DNA from: Agarivorans sp. TSD2052
GTDB taxonomy: Bacteria > Pseudomonadota > Gammaproteobacteria > Enterobacterales > Celerinatantimonadaceae
Assembly (NCBI RefSeq): GCF_023238625.1
Contig: NZ_CP096670.1
Coordinates: forward strand, 1,973,501 to 2,037,500
Length of the DNA: 64,000 nt
Direction of reading: 5' to 3'
Within the stretch, counting starts at the first letter, position 1. Each line of letters opens with the position of its first letter. Both the position numbers and the translations under genes were made by a program. Below the pieces are notes generated by a model, which did no database searches, was not told the origin of the DNA, and was given only the letters and a program-made list of their open reading frames with translations. Below are positions 8,681-16,178 of the stretch, one piece after another.

Positions 8681-9618
8681 AGTTATAATATTACAATTTA
8701 TGTGATCGGAATAAGTATTCGTCTGTGAGTCTGGTCTTGTTTTTCTGCTACTCTAAAGTCCACTAACCATTCTTGCGGTACTCAATTCTTGTCATTTGGC
8801 TGTTTAACTGCAGTATAGTTAACCACTCTGATATGACAGGCTTTATAAAAATTGTCTGACAGTATTGGCCGTGATTCTTGCCGCCTGGCTTGTATTACGA
8901 CGACTTATGTTTCAGATAATCTGAGCACTTTTAGTGGGGGCGTGCCAGACAGCTGGGGCCCTAAAATTAGACTTATTACCTATTTCAACATTGTTACCGC
9001 CTATGCCTTGGCTGCACTTGCAATAGCCCACAGAGAGCCCTAGAGCTCATTATCGATAACAAAGCACTGCCTTTATTGATGGTATGACCAAGCGTGTTAC
9101 TGCTATTAGCTTCAACGTGGAAAATGCAAATATGATTTCTATATCACCTATAACAGGTAATGGTGAGAAGCGGCAATTGAACATGGTTGTCTGTTGTTAG
9201 TGGTGATCCTCTGGTTTGGGAGGGCAAATACCCAACAGTGTTTGTTGTGGCAAAATAAGCGCCACAAGATGTCACAATCAGCGTACTTAAATCATTCATT
9301 TGTGACTCAGTTCATATTGGTAGTAATGTAATACAAATAATTCTAGCCTTTATCGTTTCAAGGATTAAAATATAGTTGATTGGGCTGCTCAGCTATGTCA
9401 CTGACTGCTCAATCAAAAATTGAATGTTCTGATTTTGAATTTCATAAAGCTTAAATAGAAAATGGAAACGTCGCCGACCAGCGTTTTGAGATACTTGAAG
9501 CTAATTTGTCTGAGGGTATACATTCCAAACATTGTGAGTTCATTGTTCATAGCCTTTCAGTTTTTCCTAGTTGGTTTACGCATTGCTTAGGCAGTGCGTT
9601 TTTTTTGGGAGTTCTAAA
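8681..9618. other. Gene-poor region before the PL7 lyase
   Basis: About 940 bases with no convincing gene. Short frames at 8852-9043 and about 9087-9200 lack ribosome binding sites and family likeness. The interval could hold decayed coding sequence, but nothing is recognisable. A cluster-type operator match lies at 9326-9336, and the PL7 promoter is probably between there and 9600. Confidence 0.4.
9326..9336. promoter_or_regulatory. Candidate operator ATGTAATACAA
   Basis: Ten of 11 bases match TTGTAATACAA. It lies about 280 bases upstream of the PL7 lyase start, farther away than the operators of the other alginate genes, so a link to PL7 is plausible but weaker. Confidence 0.4.
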
Positions 9619-10467
9619 ATGACAAATAATAATGTAGCTCACCTTGTAATGCTTACCGTAACGCTGGGCTTGTTAGCTGGGTGCGGTTCAGGCTCTGACA
9701 ATTCGGTTGTTTTGCCGCCGGTTGACCCTGATAGTTCATGGGCCTTAAGTCAATGGAAATTAACCCTGCCAGAAAGTAAAGACAGCTACTTTGGTAGCGG
9801 GGGAAGCGGAGCCGCAGAGGTAATTCCCGGTGGTTGTAGCCTTGATGGTAGCTCTCTGAATGAAGATTTGTCTAATGACTATTTTTGGGTAACCGAGGAT
9901 GCGCTTCATTTTCGAGTACCTCTAAATGGTGGTGTTTCTACGCCGAATTCTAGTTATCTGCGCTCAGAGTTGAGAGAGTTATTTACATGGTCTCCTTGTG
10001 AAAGTAATGGTGATGCAGCGAGCACTTGGCCTGTTAGCGGACAGCATCAGTTGTCTGCGGTGCTACAAATTGACGACTACGTGCAGAACACCCGACCAAA
10101 AGTCGTCGTCGGGCAGATACACGCATTAGATGTTGACCAAGCTTTGGTTAAACTATTGTGGGAAGGTTATGACAGGCCTGTACGAGTAATTTTAAATCAA
10201 CAACCAGGAAAAGACAGTGCTTTTAGTGTCGACTTAGGCGTGGTGAATACTGATTATTGGAGCTATGACATTACCATGACAGCGACCGGTGTGATAGTTA
10301 CCGCAGGGGGGGTCAGCCAAACGCTGAAATTCAATGGTGTCGATTTAAGTACGGATTGGTTAGCGCTGCAGTATTACTTTAAAGCGGGGCTATATCCCCA
10401 AGTGGACAAAAACAATGGTGGTGTTTTTGAAGCCAGCTTTCGACAAGTGGTCATAAACCATCAATGA
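9619..10467 (+). CDS. PL7 alginate lyase, outer-membrane lipoprotein
   Basis: A 282-residue secreted lipoprotein. The signal peptide ends in the lipobox LLAGC (lipidated Cys22), followed by a short Gly/Ser linker. The single alginate lyase 2 (PL7) domain shows all three family motifs: RSELREL at 115-121, QIHA at 166-169 and YFKAGLYPQ at 253-261. These hold the catalytic Arg, Gln, His and Tyr of the beta-jelly-roll lyase. It should cut alginate by beta-elimination to oligosaccharides with a 4,5-unsaturated end. In PL7 the QIH form, rather than QVH, is usually linked to activity on guluronate-containing blocks. The ATG at 9619 follows GGGAG and gives a proper signal peptide; an upstream start at 9571 would not. 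It is the only exported alginate depolymerase seen in this window. Confidence 0.92.
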   Translation: MTNNNVAHLVMLTVTLGLLAGCGSGSDNSVVLPPVDPDSSWALSQWKLTLPESKDSYFGSGGSGAAEVIPGGCSLDGSSLNEDLSNDYFWVTEDALHFRVPLNGGVSTPNSSYLRSELRELFTWSPCESNGDAASTWPVSGQHQLSAVLQIDDYVQNTRPKVVVGQIHALDVDQALVKLLWEGYDRPVRVILNQQPGKDSAFSVDLGVVNTDYWSYDITMTATGVIVTAGGVSQTLKFNGVDLSTDWLALQYYFKAGLYPQVDKNNGGVFEASFRQVVINHQ

Positions 10468-10505
10468 CCCCAAAACACCGTTTTTAGTACTAATTTTATG
10501 TGAAT

Positions 10506-10530
10506 AACCAGCATTATTGCTGGTTTATTT
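10506..10530 (+). terminator. Probable terminator after PL7 lyase
   Basis: AACCAGCA and TGCTGGTT form an 8-bp stem with a TTAT loop, followed by TATTT. The T run is short, so termination strength is uncertain. Confidence 0.6.
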
Positions 10531-10699
10531 GAATATAGTCCCACTGGCATTTATCTCTTCACCAAATGATTGCTCTGTAATATAGGGGTTAACTGGGATT
10601 TCGCGTTGAAAATTCGTGATCTTAAGCAATCTTTAACTAATTGCTTGATGAGTGATCACAAAACCATCAAAAAAAAGTTGGACTCGCCTGTAAATAGTA

Positions 10700-10710
10700 T
10701 TGTAATACAA
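10700..10710. promoter_or_regulatory. Operator TTGTAATACAA upstream of the KdgM-like porin
   Basis: A perfect copy of the cluster motif, extended here to the 13-base palindrome ATTGTA-A-TACAAT. It ends 28 bases before the porin ATG, where a bound repressor would block transcription or the early transcript. Confidence 0.65.
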
Positions 10711-10738
10711 TTGATGATTACTAAATATAGAGAGAAAT

Positions 10739-11419
10739 ATGAAACCTAATAGCCTAGTTTTGTTGGTCGCTAGTCTTGGCTTCGTCAGCGCCAATGCAGC
10801 AGCTACTTCGGTAGACTTTCGTCACGAATACAAAAGTGACACAAAGCAACATGCTAGCCGAGTGAAAATGGCTCACACCTTTGACAACAATTTTGCTTTA
10901 GCGCTAGAGCTGAAATTTAAAGGTGAAGAGGGCAAGTTCATGGAAGATTTACAGTCAAACGGATCAGAAATAGATCTCGGTTACCGTTACAAAATTAATG
11001 ACCAGTGGGCACTAATTCCTGGCATGCCTATTGAGTTTAGTGACGCCGGCACGACTTTTAAGCCGCAATTACGTCTTACCTATACCCCTGAGAATCTAAG
11101 TGGCTTCTCGCTTAGTGGGCGTTACCGTTTAGATATAAAGCCTAGCGAAGATATCAATAAGTATCGCCATCGTTATACCGCTAATATAGCGTATAAATAT
11201 CAACAGTGGGCCTTTGGTCTAGAGGGCAACTATTATTATTCAGATAACCCTGAGTATCTGCTGTTTGACAATGGCCGCACCAATTACGAAAACAACTTTA
11301 CCGTTCATTACTCAATGGGGGATTGGACACCGTGGTTGGAGTTTGGTGACGTTTCTGTATCGAGTAACTCTAGCCAAAGAGAGCTTAGAAGCCGCATTGG
11401 TTTACGTTACAGTTTTTAA
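10739..11419 (+). CDS. kdgM: KdgM-family outer-membrane porin for acidic oligosaccharides
   Basis: A 226-residue protein with a cleavable signal peptide (about residues 1-21, ending ANAAA). Alternating hydrophobic residues follow, consistent with a small beta-barrel, and the chain ends in an aromatic residue (GLRYSF), typical of outer-membrane proteins. The first strand DFRHEYK is characteristic of the KdgM oligogalacturonate porin family. KdgM-type porins in alginate degraders pass anionic alginate oligomers from outside to periplasm; the substrate here is inferred from the neighbours. It lies between the PL7 lyase and the DEH reductase, and each of these genes has its own upstream operator motif, so they look separately promoted. 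The ATG follows AGAGAGAAAT. Confidence 0.85.
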   Translation: MKPNSLVLLVASLGFVSANAAATSVDFRHEYKSDTKQHASRVKMAHTFDNNFALALELKFKGEEGKFMEDLQSNGSEIDLGYRYKINDQWALIPGMPIEFSDAGTTFKPQLRLTYTPENLSGFSLSGRYRLDIKPSEDINKYRHRYTANIAYKYQQWAFGLEGNYYYSDNPEYLLFDNGRTNYENNFTVHYSMGDWTPWLEFGDVSVSSNSSQRELRSRIGLRYSF

Positions 11420-11435
11420 AATGTGATCTAGGTAT

Positions 11436-11446
11436 TTGTAATACAA
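11436..11446. promoter_or_regulatory. Operator TTGTAATACAA upstream of the SDR gene
   Basis: A perfect match to the cluster motif between the porin stop and the SDR start, 87 bases before the SDR ATG. Confidence 0.65.
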
Positions 11447-11533
11447 TAAATAGTTTTATAATCTTATTGTATGAATAAAGGGGCTTACTCTTTTAATTGA
11501 GATCACTATAAACTAATCAATGAGAGCATAAAT

Positions 11534-12289
11534 ATGGCTAATAAAATCGCATTAATCACCGGTGCAACCGGTGGTATCGGCTTCCAAGTGGCTAAACGCT
11601 TAGGTCAAGAAGGTTATACCGTTATTCTAAATGGTATTGAAGACGAGCGGGGAGCCGAGCGTGTTGCTCAGCTGACCGCTGCGGGTATTGAAGCGGAGTA
11701 CTATGGCTTTGATGTGACCGACGATGCTGCTGTGGCAGAAAACGTGACTAAAATTGGTGAAAAATTCGGTAAAATTGATGTCGTAGTGAACAATGCTGGA
11801 GGCCTAGGCGGCCGCAGCCCTATGGAAGAAATGACCACTGAATTCTACCGGTTCGTGATGGCGCTTAATTTAGACAGTGCCTTTTTCGTGTCGCGCGCCG
11901 CCATTCCATTTTTAAAGAAAGCTGAAAATGCGTCAATCATTAACTTTACATCAAATGCAGCTTGGAATGCCGGTGGTCCTGGTGCAGGAATATACGGTGT
12001 TTCTAAGGGTGCAGTTCACACCTTAACGCGTGCTTTAGCTAAGGAATTAGCGCCAGCGGGCATTCGTGTTAATGCTGTGTCGCCCGGTACCATTGACACG
12101 CCATTTCACGCTCAAATAAAAGAAAGTAAACCCGAAGTATTCGCTTCATGGAAAGACAGTATCATGCTCGGTCGTTTAGGCCAACCCGAAGAAGTTGCCT
12201 CTACGATTGCTTTTTTGGTCAGTGACAACGCTTCTTTTATCACTGCTGAAACGGTGCAAATCGGAGGCGGACAAGCCTTAGGTATCTAG
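11534..12289 (+). CDS. SDR-family DEH reductase (4-deoxy-L-erythro-5-hexoseulose uronate to KDG)
   Basis: A 251-residue classical short-chain dehydrogenase/reductase. The Rossmann motif TGATGGIG begins at about residue 9, NNAGG is at about 87, a Ser precedes the catalytic pair YGVSK, and SPGTIDTPF follows. In alginate pathways an SDR reduces DEH with NADPH or NADH to 2-keto-3-deoxygluconate, the KdgK substrate. That specific role is inferred from position between the lyase/porin genes and the second FadR-type regulator, and from its operator. Cofactor preference cannot be settled from the residues after strand 2 (NGIEDERGAE). A strong intrinsic terminator follows. Confidence 0.82.
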   Translation: MANKIALITGATGGIGFQVAKRLGQEGYTVILNGIEDERGAERVAQLTAAGIEAEYYGFDVTDDAAVAENVTKIGEKFGKIDVVVNNAGGLGGRSPMEEMTTEFYRFVMALNLDSAFFVSRAAIPFLKKAENASIINFTSNAAWNAGGPGAGIYGVSKGAVHTLTRALAKELAPAGIRVNAVSPGTIDTPFHAQIKESKPEVFASWKDSIMLGRLGQPEEVASTIAFLVSDNASFITAETVQIGGGQALGI

Positions 12290-12345
12290 GCATTTAGTTG
12301 CTTGGGCGGCTAGAAACGCTATTAATAGTAATCCTTGCCAGTTCT

Positions 12346-12378
12346 AAAAGACCACACAGTAAACGGTGTGGTCTTTTT
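12346..12378 (+). terminator. Intrinsic terminator after the SDR gene
   Basis: AAAAGACCACAC and GTGTGGTCTTTT form a 12-bp perfect stem with an 8-base loop and a terminal T run. Confidence 0.9.
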
Positions 12379-12488
12379 GTTTTTAAGACTGAAGTTTGGC
12401 TCGGTGGTCACAAAGTAGAATGCACTGCTATGTTTGTGCTTGATTGACCGCTATATACAACCTGATTTATGTTCTAACAGTAAACATA

Positions 12489-12499
12489 TTGTAATATCT
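12489..12499. promoter_or_regulatory. Weak operator-like site TTGTAATATCT
   Basis: Eight of 11 bases match, with the left half intact. It is 233 bases upstream of the second FadR-type gene and could be an autoregulatory half-site or chance. Confidence 0.25.
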
Positions 12500-12731
12500 T
12501 TCATTAATTTCTCGCAGCTTTCAAGGTAAAGCAATATTGATTATCTTTCTAATGGACGGCCTTTGAATAGGGCCTTAAGTGTTATAAATAAAGCGATCAA
12601 GCCAGCAATTGCTAGCTTTTTTTGTTTATGATAGCGAGCAAATCAGGTAGGATTAATAATACTTAATGAGTAGCAGTAATCTCAGATCGATTAGTCTGGG
12701 ATTACTAATATTTATTTTTTAGGGTTTTTTC

Positions 12732-13454
12732 ATGTCTAATGAATTCGATTTAATCAAAGGTTCTTCCCGTAGCCTTCATTTACAAGTTGCCAGAGATATT
12801 GCTCGTGGCATTCTATCCGGCCAATTACCGCAAGGAAGTATCATTCCAGGTGAGTTAGACCTTTGCGAGCAGTTTGGGGTGAGTAGAACGGCCTTAAGAG
12901 AAGCTATTAAATTATTGAACTCGAAAGGTCTGCTCGAATCTCGTCCAAAAATCGGCACTAGAGTAAGAGACCGCGAATATTGGAATTTTCTCGATTCCCA
13001 ATTATTAGATTGGATGATGGGCTTAGAAAATACCGAGCGCTCATATCAAGAATTTTTGGCGCTACGACGGGCAATTGAACCTGAAGCTGCAGCGTTAGCA
13101 GCTAGAAATGCCACGGCTGAGCAGCGCATGTTGTTATCTGAAGTTTTCCAGAAGATGGCTGACGTAGCGAGCGGTAAAGATGTTACTCACCAGTGGACCG
13201 ATGTTGACATGGAGTTCCACCGGTTGGTTTTCCTCTCTACCGGCAATAGTTTCTATATTCCTTTCGCGAACGTATTACGTACTATGTTTGTGGGCTTTAT
13301 TGACCATTCATCTAAAGAGGGTGGCACCTGTATTGAAGAACATAAAGCTATCTATGATGCGATAATGATAGGCAATGCCGACAAAGCACGTGAAGCAAAC
13401 TTAGCGTTACTTAATAATAGCAATCACCGTTTGCCTTCAAATAATGCTGCATAG
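12732..13454 (+). CDS. FadR-type GntR regulator (alginate utilisation, copy 2)
   Basis: A 240-residue regulator with an N-terminal GntR helix-turn-helix (LCEQFGVSRTALREAIKLLN) and a C-terminal FCD domain (VDMEFHRLVFLSTGNSFYI, then EGGTCIEEHKAIYDAI). It aligns without gaps over nearly all its length with the regulator at 6731-7450, including almost identical recognition-helix residues, so both should read the same DNA motif. The differences fall mostly in the linker and the FCD domain, which leaves room for different ligands. It sits at the centre of the cluster, monocistronic between two hairpin terminators. Role inferred: repressor of the TTGTAWTACAA regulon. Confidence 0.88.
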   Translation: MSNEFDLIKGSSRSLHLQVARDIARGILSGQLPQGSIIPGELDLCEQFGVSRTALREAIKLLNSKGLLESRPKIGTRVRDREYWNFLDSQLLDWMMGLENTERSYQEFLALRRAIEPEAAALAARNATAEQRMLLSEVFQKMADVASGKDVTHQWTDVDMEFHRLVFLSTGNSFYIPFANVLRTMFVGFIDHSSKEGGTCIEEHKAIYDAIMIGNADKAREANLALLNNSNHRLPSNNAA

Positions 13455-13486
13455 TTATAGTTAATCGCTCCATTCCCCCCATCTCA

Positions 13487-13515
13487 ATGCCGAACTCACT
13501 CTGTGATTTCGGCAT
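13487..13515 (+). terminator. Hairpin after second FadR-type gene
   Basis: ATGCCGAACTCAC pairs with GTGATTTCGGCAT (one mismatch) around a 3-base loop, followed by CTATTTGTTG. A convincing stem but a weak T run. Confidence 0.55.
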
Positions 13516-13984
13516 CTATTTGTTGCCAACTTTGTAACGCTTGTGCTTTCGGTTTTGGCTAGTTGGCCAGAATAACCTGCTTAATACGGTGAAATAATGT
13601 CGGTGTTACTCACAACATTAATCGAATATTGTTCGTGGCGTACATTGTCGTTCACCTAACACACTCGATGACTAAACCCACACTGATAATGCCCCTTGTC
13701 AGTGCTGTTTGGAAATCGGCAGCCACTAAGATAGCTAAACGACTTAGTCTTATTGCGGCTGATTTTGTGGAGTAGGGTATTGTTACTTGTTGACGATGTA
13801 CCAACACCTTCCTGCCCATCAGGGCACCGTCTGCAGGGGCGAAATGTCGAGTGCTATTGGCGAAGTGTCGAGAGCTATTTACAGTAGCCTTAAGAAACAC
13901 GATATGACATACAAGTAGATGTGAATGACCGCTAAGTATTGTTTGCCAATGATTTGAGACTTAGGTTTGCTGATTATTAAACAC
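13516..13984. other. Intergenic region between convergent genes
   Basis: About 470 bases between the second FadR-type gene and the end of the PL17 operon. A minus-strand frame at 13652-13900 (82 residues) has no ribosome binding site or recognisable family. No repeats or RNA genes were seen. Confidence 0.4.
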
Positions 13985-14007
13985 AAAAAAGCCCCGCGAT
14001 GCGGGGC
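13985..14007 (-). terminator. Intrinsic terminator of the PL17 operon
   Basis: On the minus strand GCCCCGC and GCGGGGC form a 7-bp GC stem with a 3-base loop followed by six T residues, starting 22 bases after the PL17 stop codon. Confidence 0.92.
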
Positions 14008-14028
14008 CAAATAAATAAGCCAGCAAGC

Positions 14029-16176
14029 TTATTTCACTAGTATAGGACCACTCCAGCGAAGCGTTTCACCATTAAGCTCTAATTGGTGTTGGGTCGCCTC
14101 TTGTACGTTGGCTTGGTTAGATACACAAACCAAAATTTGCTTTCCTGACAGCAAATGAATAGCTACTGCCGATGCTACTTTGTTATGTGCCAATACTTCT
14201 ACAGATGCAACTTGTCCACGCGCATCGGTGCTTGCTTCAATTGCTTCATTGAAATAACCGTGCGTTTCAAAAACGTTTGCGAATAGATGTGATTTACCCT
14301 GTTGACGTAATATCAAAACAGGTTCGCTGCGTAAGTTGAAGTCTGGGTCATTAGCGCCAGTGCGCGCCATAATCACTTGGCTATTGTCTACTGCTGAACT
14401 AATCATTGAGTAGTAACTGTTGCCTTGCAACCAAGTGACTAAGCTAGAACCGCTTACTTCTGCGCTAGCTTGGTTCCACAAATGCTGGTAACCATTACTA
14501 TCACCTAGGGGTTTTAAGCGGGCGTTACATTCGTAGTTAAAGTCGCTGCGAATAAACTGACCTGAATAATGTAAGGTGTAATCGTAGTTGTGCTGTTCTT
14601 CGCTGACTAAGCGAAATAAATCTAGCACTAATGGTTTGGCGAAACCTTCAGCTTCAAACATAATCACACTGCGCTGCTGGTCTACCCCTGGGTAGTAGTT
14701 TCGTACTATCGCACTCATGGCCTGCAGCTTGCTGTCGTCGGTAACGAAGAAGTGTTTCTCGCCCCATTTTTCTTCGGCGGTGGCGGTATCGCCTTGGTTT
14801 TGGCTTTGAAAATCAACCACTACAGTGTTGTGAGCAATAGTTTGCTTGGCGTAGCTTTTGTTTTCAGGGATGTATCGACCACCAAACTTAGGCTCAACAT
14901 TTACCCAGCGACCAAAGCCGTAATCATGCAGGACTTCTTGGCCACGGTTGAATAGGTTGAAATGCAAACCATCGAAGTGCCCATGGTCTAGCGCAGAGTG
15001 CAATTTGTGGTCACTGCCATGTTGGCCAAACCACAATAGTGCCATGCTGTCGTCTTGTGTTGCATCGCGGTGACGCAAAATAGCTACGCCGCCACGGTCG
15101 CCTTCGGCGCCATCGCTGAGTATTAAGCTGCCCCAGTTAAAGCCACCAATGTTGTCGGCGTTGTCACTGGCTTCAGACAAACTTGCACCTGAGGCATGAA
15201 CCCATACTTTAGCTTGATGTTTGGCCATTGCTACTAGGTTGGCATCACGTTGATAGCGGCTAAAACACATGCTGGTAGCGATTAAGATACCCTCGTCGTT
15301 GATGTCCATGGTTTTAGATGAATCATTTAACGCTGGTAATACACCATTTGGAAAGGCTGTTGCCATTACTGCATAGGTGGTGGTTTTAATTACTTGGTCT
15401 TTAAGCTGGTAAATGCCTATTTCTGGTTGGCGACGCTCAATAGCTTCGGCAAATAAGAAAATAGGGCGCAGTGAGAAACGGTGATAATACGGGCCTTCCA
15501 TGTAATAGCCGTCTGGCGAAAACAGTTGAGTAAGTTGAGCAATAAAGCCACCGCTTACACTGTCGCCTTTTAAGCCATACATTGCTTTGTCTACACTGGC
15601 TTGGTCTTGAATGGCATAACCACAAATGCCTACACCTGCAACAGCCCATAAACCATGGTTGTGTACAATGTCGAAATCATGCGCATATACATCAACAAAT
15701 AGCTCAATCATTAGTTTGAACAGATCGTTTTCGATCAGTGTTTGTTCGTCAGCAGGCAGTTTATGGCGAATACACGAATAAGCACATGAGGCATACAACA
15801 TCCACATGTTCTCGTTCAGCGTTTGGTGGAATAAACGCCCAGGAGGATTTGAATCTCGGCTAGTGTTTAGCTCTAAAGTAGGGTACACCTTGGCATATTC
15901 AACCAACATGCTACGCGCATAATCAAGGTAGCGTTGGTCTTCGGTAATCAAGTACAAACGGCCCGCTAAATCCAAGTGGATGTAGTTTTGCTTGTGGCGG
16001 TTGTGTTCGTAACCGCCAGCTTCACCGTGGCCTGGGATCTCAATGCCAATAGGCATGTAGGCTTCTAAAGCGGCCATTTCGGCTGCAATCGATTGGCCGA
16101 TTAGCGTGTCGGTATTTAGGTGCTTAGCGAGCTCTTTTGCTTCTTCAAAGCTGATCAATAAGGGTTGGTAAGTCAT
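14029..16176 (-). CDS. PL17 exo-oligoalginate lyase, copy A (cytoplasmic)
   Basis: A 715-residue polysaccharide lyase of family 17 with an N-terminal alpha/alpha-barrel and C-terminal heparinase II/III-like beta-sheet domains. The catalytic residues known from Saccharophagus Alg17c are visible: Asn173-His174 in HNHGLW, and Tyr230 in YYMEGPYYHR with the same 57-residue spacing. The enzyme removes unsaturated monomers from the end of alginate oligomers. No signal peptide is present, so it acts in the cytoplasm on imported oligomers. The ATG at 16176 was chosen because GAGG precedes it and because a longer start would overlap the upstream gene. The gene follows the second PL17 gene after 2 bases, so the two are co-transcribed and translationally coupled. 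Confidence 0.9.
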   Translation of the reverse strand: MTYQPLLISFEEAKELAKHLNTDTLIGQSIAAEMAALEAYMPIGIEIPGHGEAGGYEHNRHKQNYIHLDLAGRLYLITEDQRYLDYARSMLVEYAKVYPTLELNTSRDSNPPGRLFHQTLNENMWMLYASCAYSCIRHKLPADEQTLIENDLFKLMIELFVDVYAHDFDIVHNHGLWAVAGVGICGYAIQDQASVDKAMYGLKGDSVSGGFIAQLTQLFSPDGYYMEGPYYHRFSLRPIFLFAEAIERRQPEIGIYQLKDQVIKTTTYAVMATAFPNGVLPALNDSSKTMDINDEGILIATSMCFSRYQRDANLVAMAKHQAKVWVHASGASLSEASDNADNIGGFNWGSLILSDGAEGDRGGVAILRHRDATQDDSMALLWFGQHGSDHKLHSALDHGHFDGLHFNLFNRGQEVLHDYGFGRWVNVEPKFGGRYIPENKSYAKQTIAHNTVVVDFQSQNQGDTATAEEKWGEKHFFVTDDSKLQAMSAIVRNYYPGVDQQRSVIMFEAEGFAKPLVLDLFRLVSEEQHNYDYTLHYSGQFIRSDFNYECNARLKPLGDSNGYQHLWNQASAEVSGSSLVTWLQGNSYYSMISSAVDNSQVIMARTGANDPDFNLRSEPVLILRQQGKSHLFANVFETHGYFNEAIEASTDARGQVASVEVLAHNKVASAVAIHLLSGKQILVCVSNQANVQEATQHQLELNGETLRWSGPILVK

Positions 16177-16178
16177 GA

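Noticed and set aside
8852-9043. 63-codon frame in the gene-poor region before PL7
   Set aside because: No ribosome binding site and no recognisable motif.
9087-9200. Short frame opening MTKRVTAISF, possibly a gene remnant
   Set aside because: Coding-like for about 35 residues, but no start signal, no continuation and no family recognised.
13487-13498. ATGCCGAACTCA, as in 5S rRNA
   Set aside because: Only 12 bases match; the surrounding sequence forms a simple hairpin after the regulator gene and no rRNA genes are nearby.
13652-13900. 82-codon minus-strand frame between convergent genes
   Set aside because: No ribosome binding site or known domain; probably chance.
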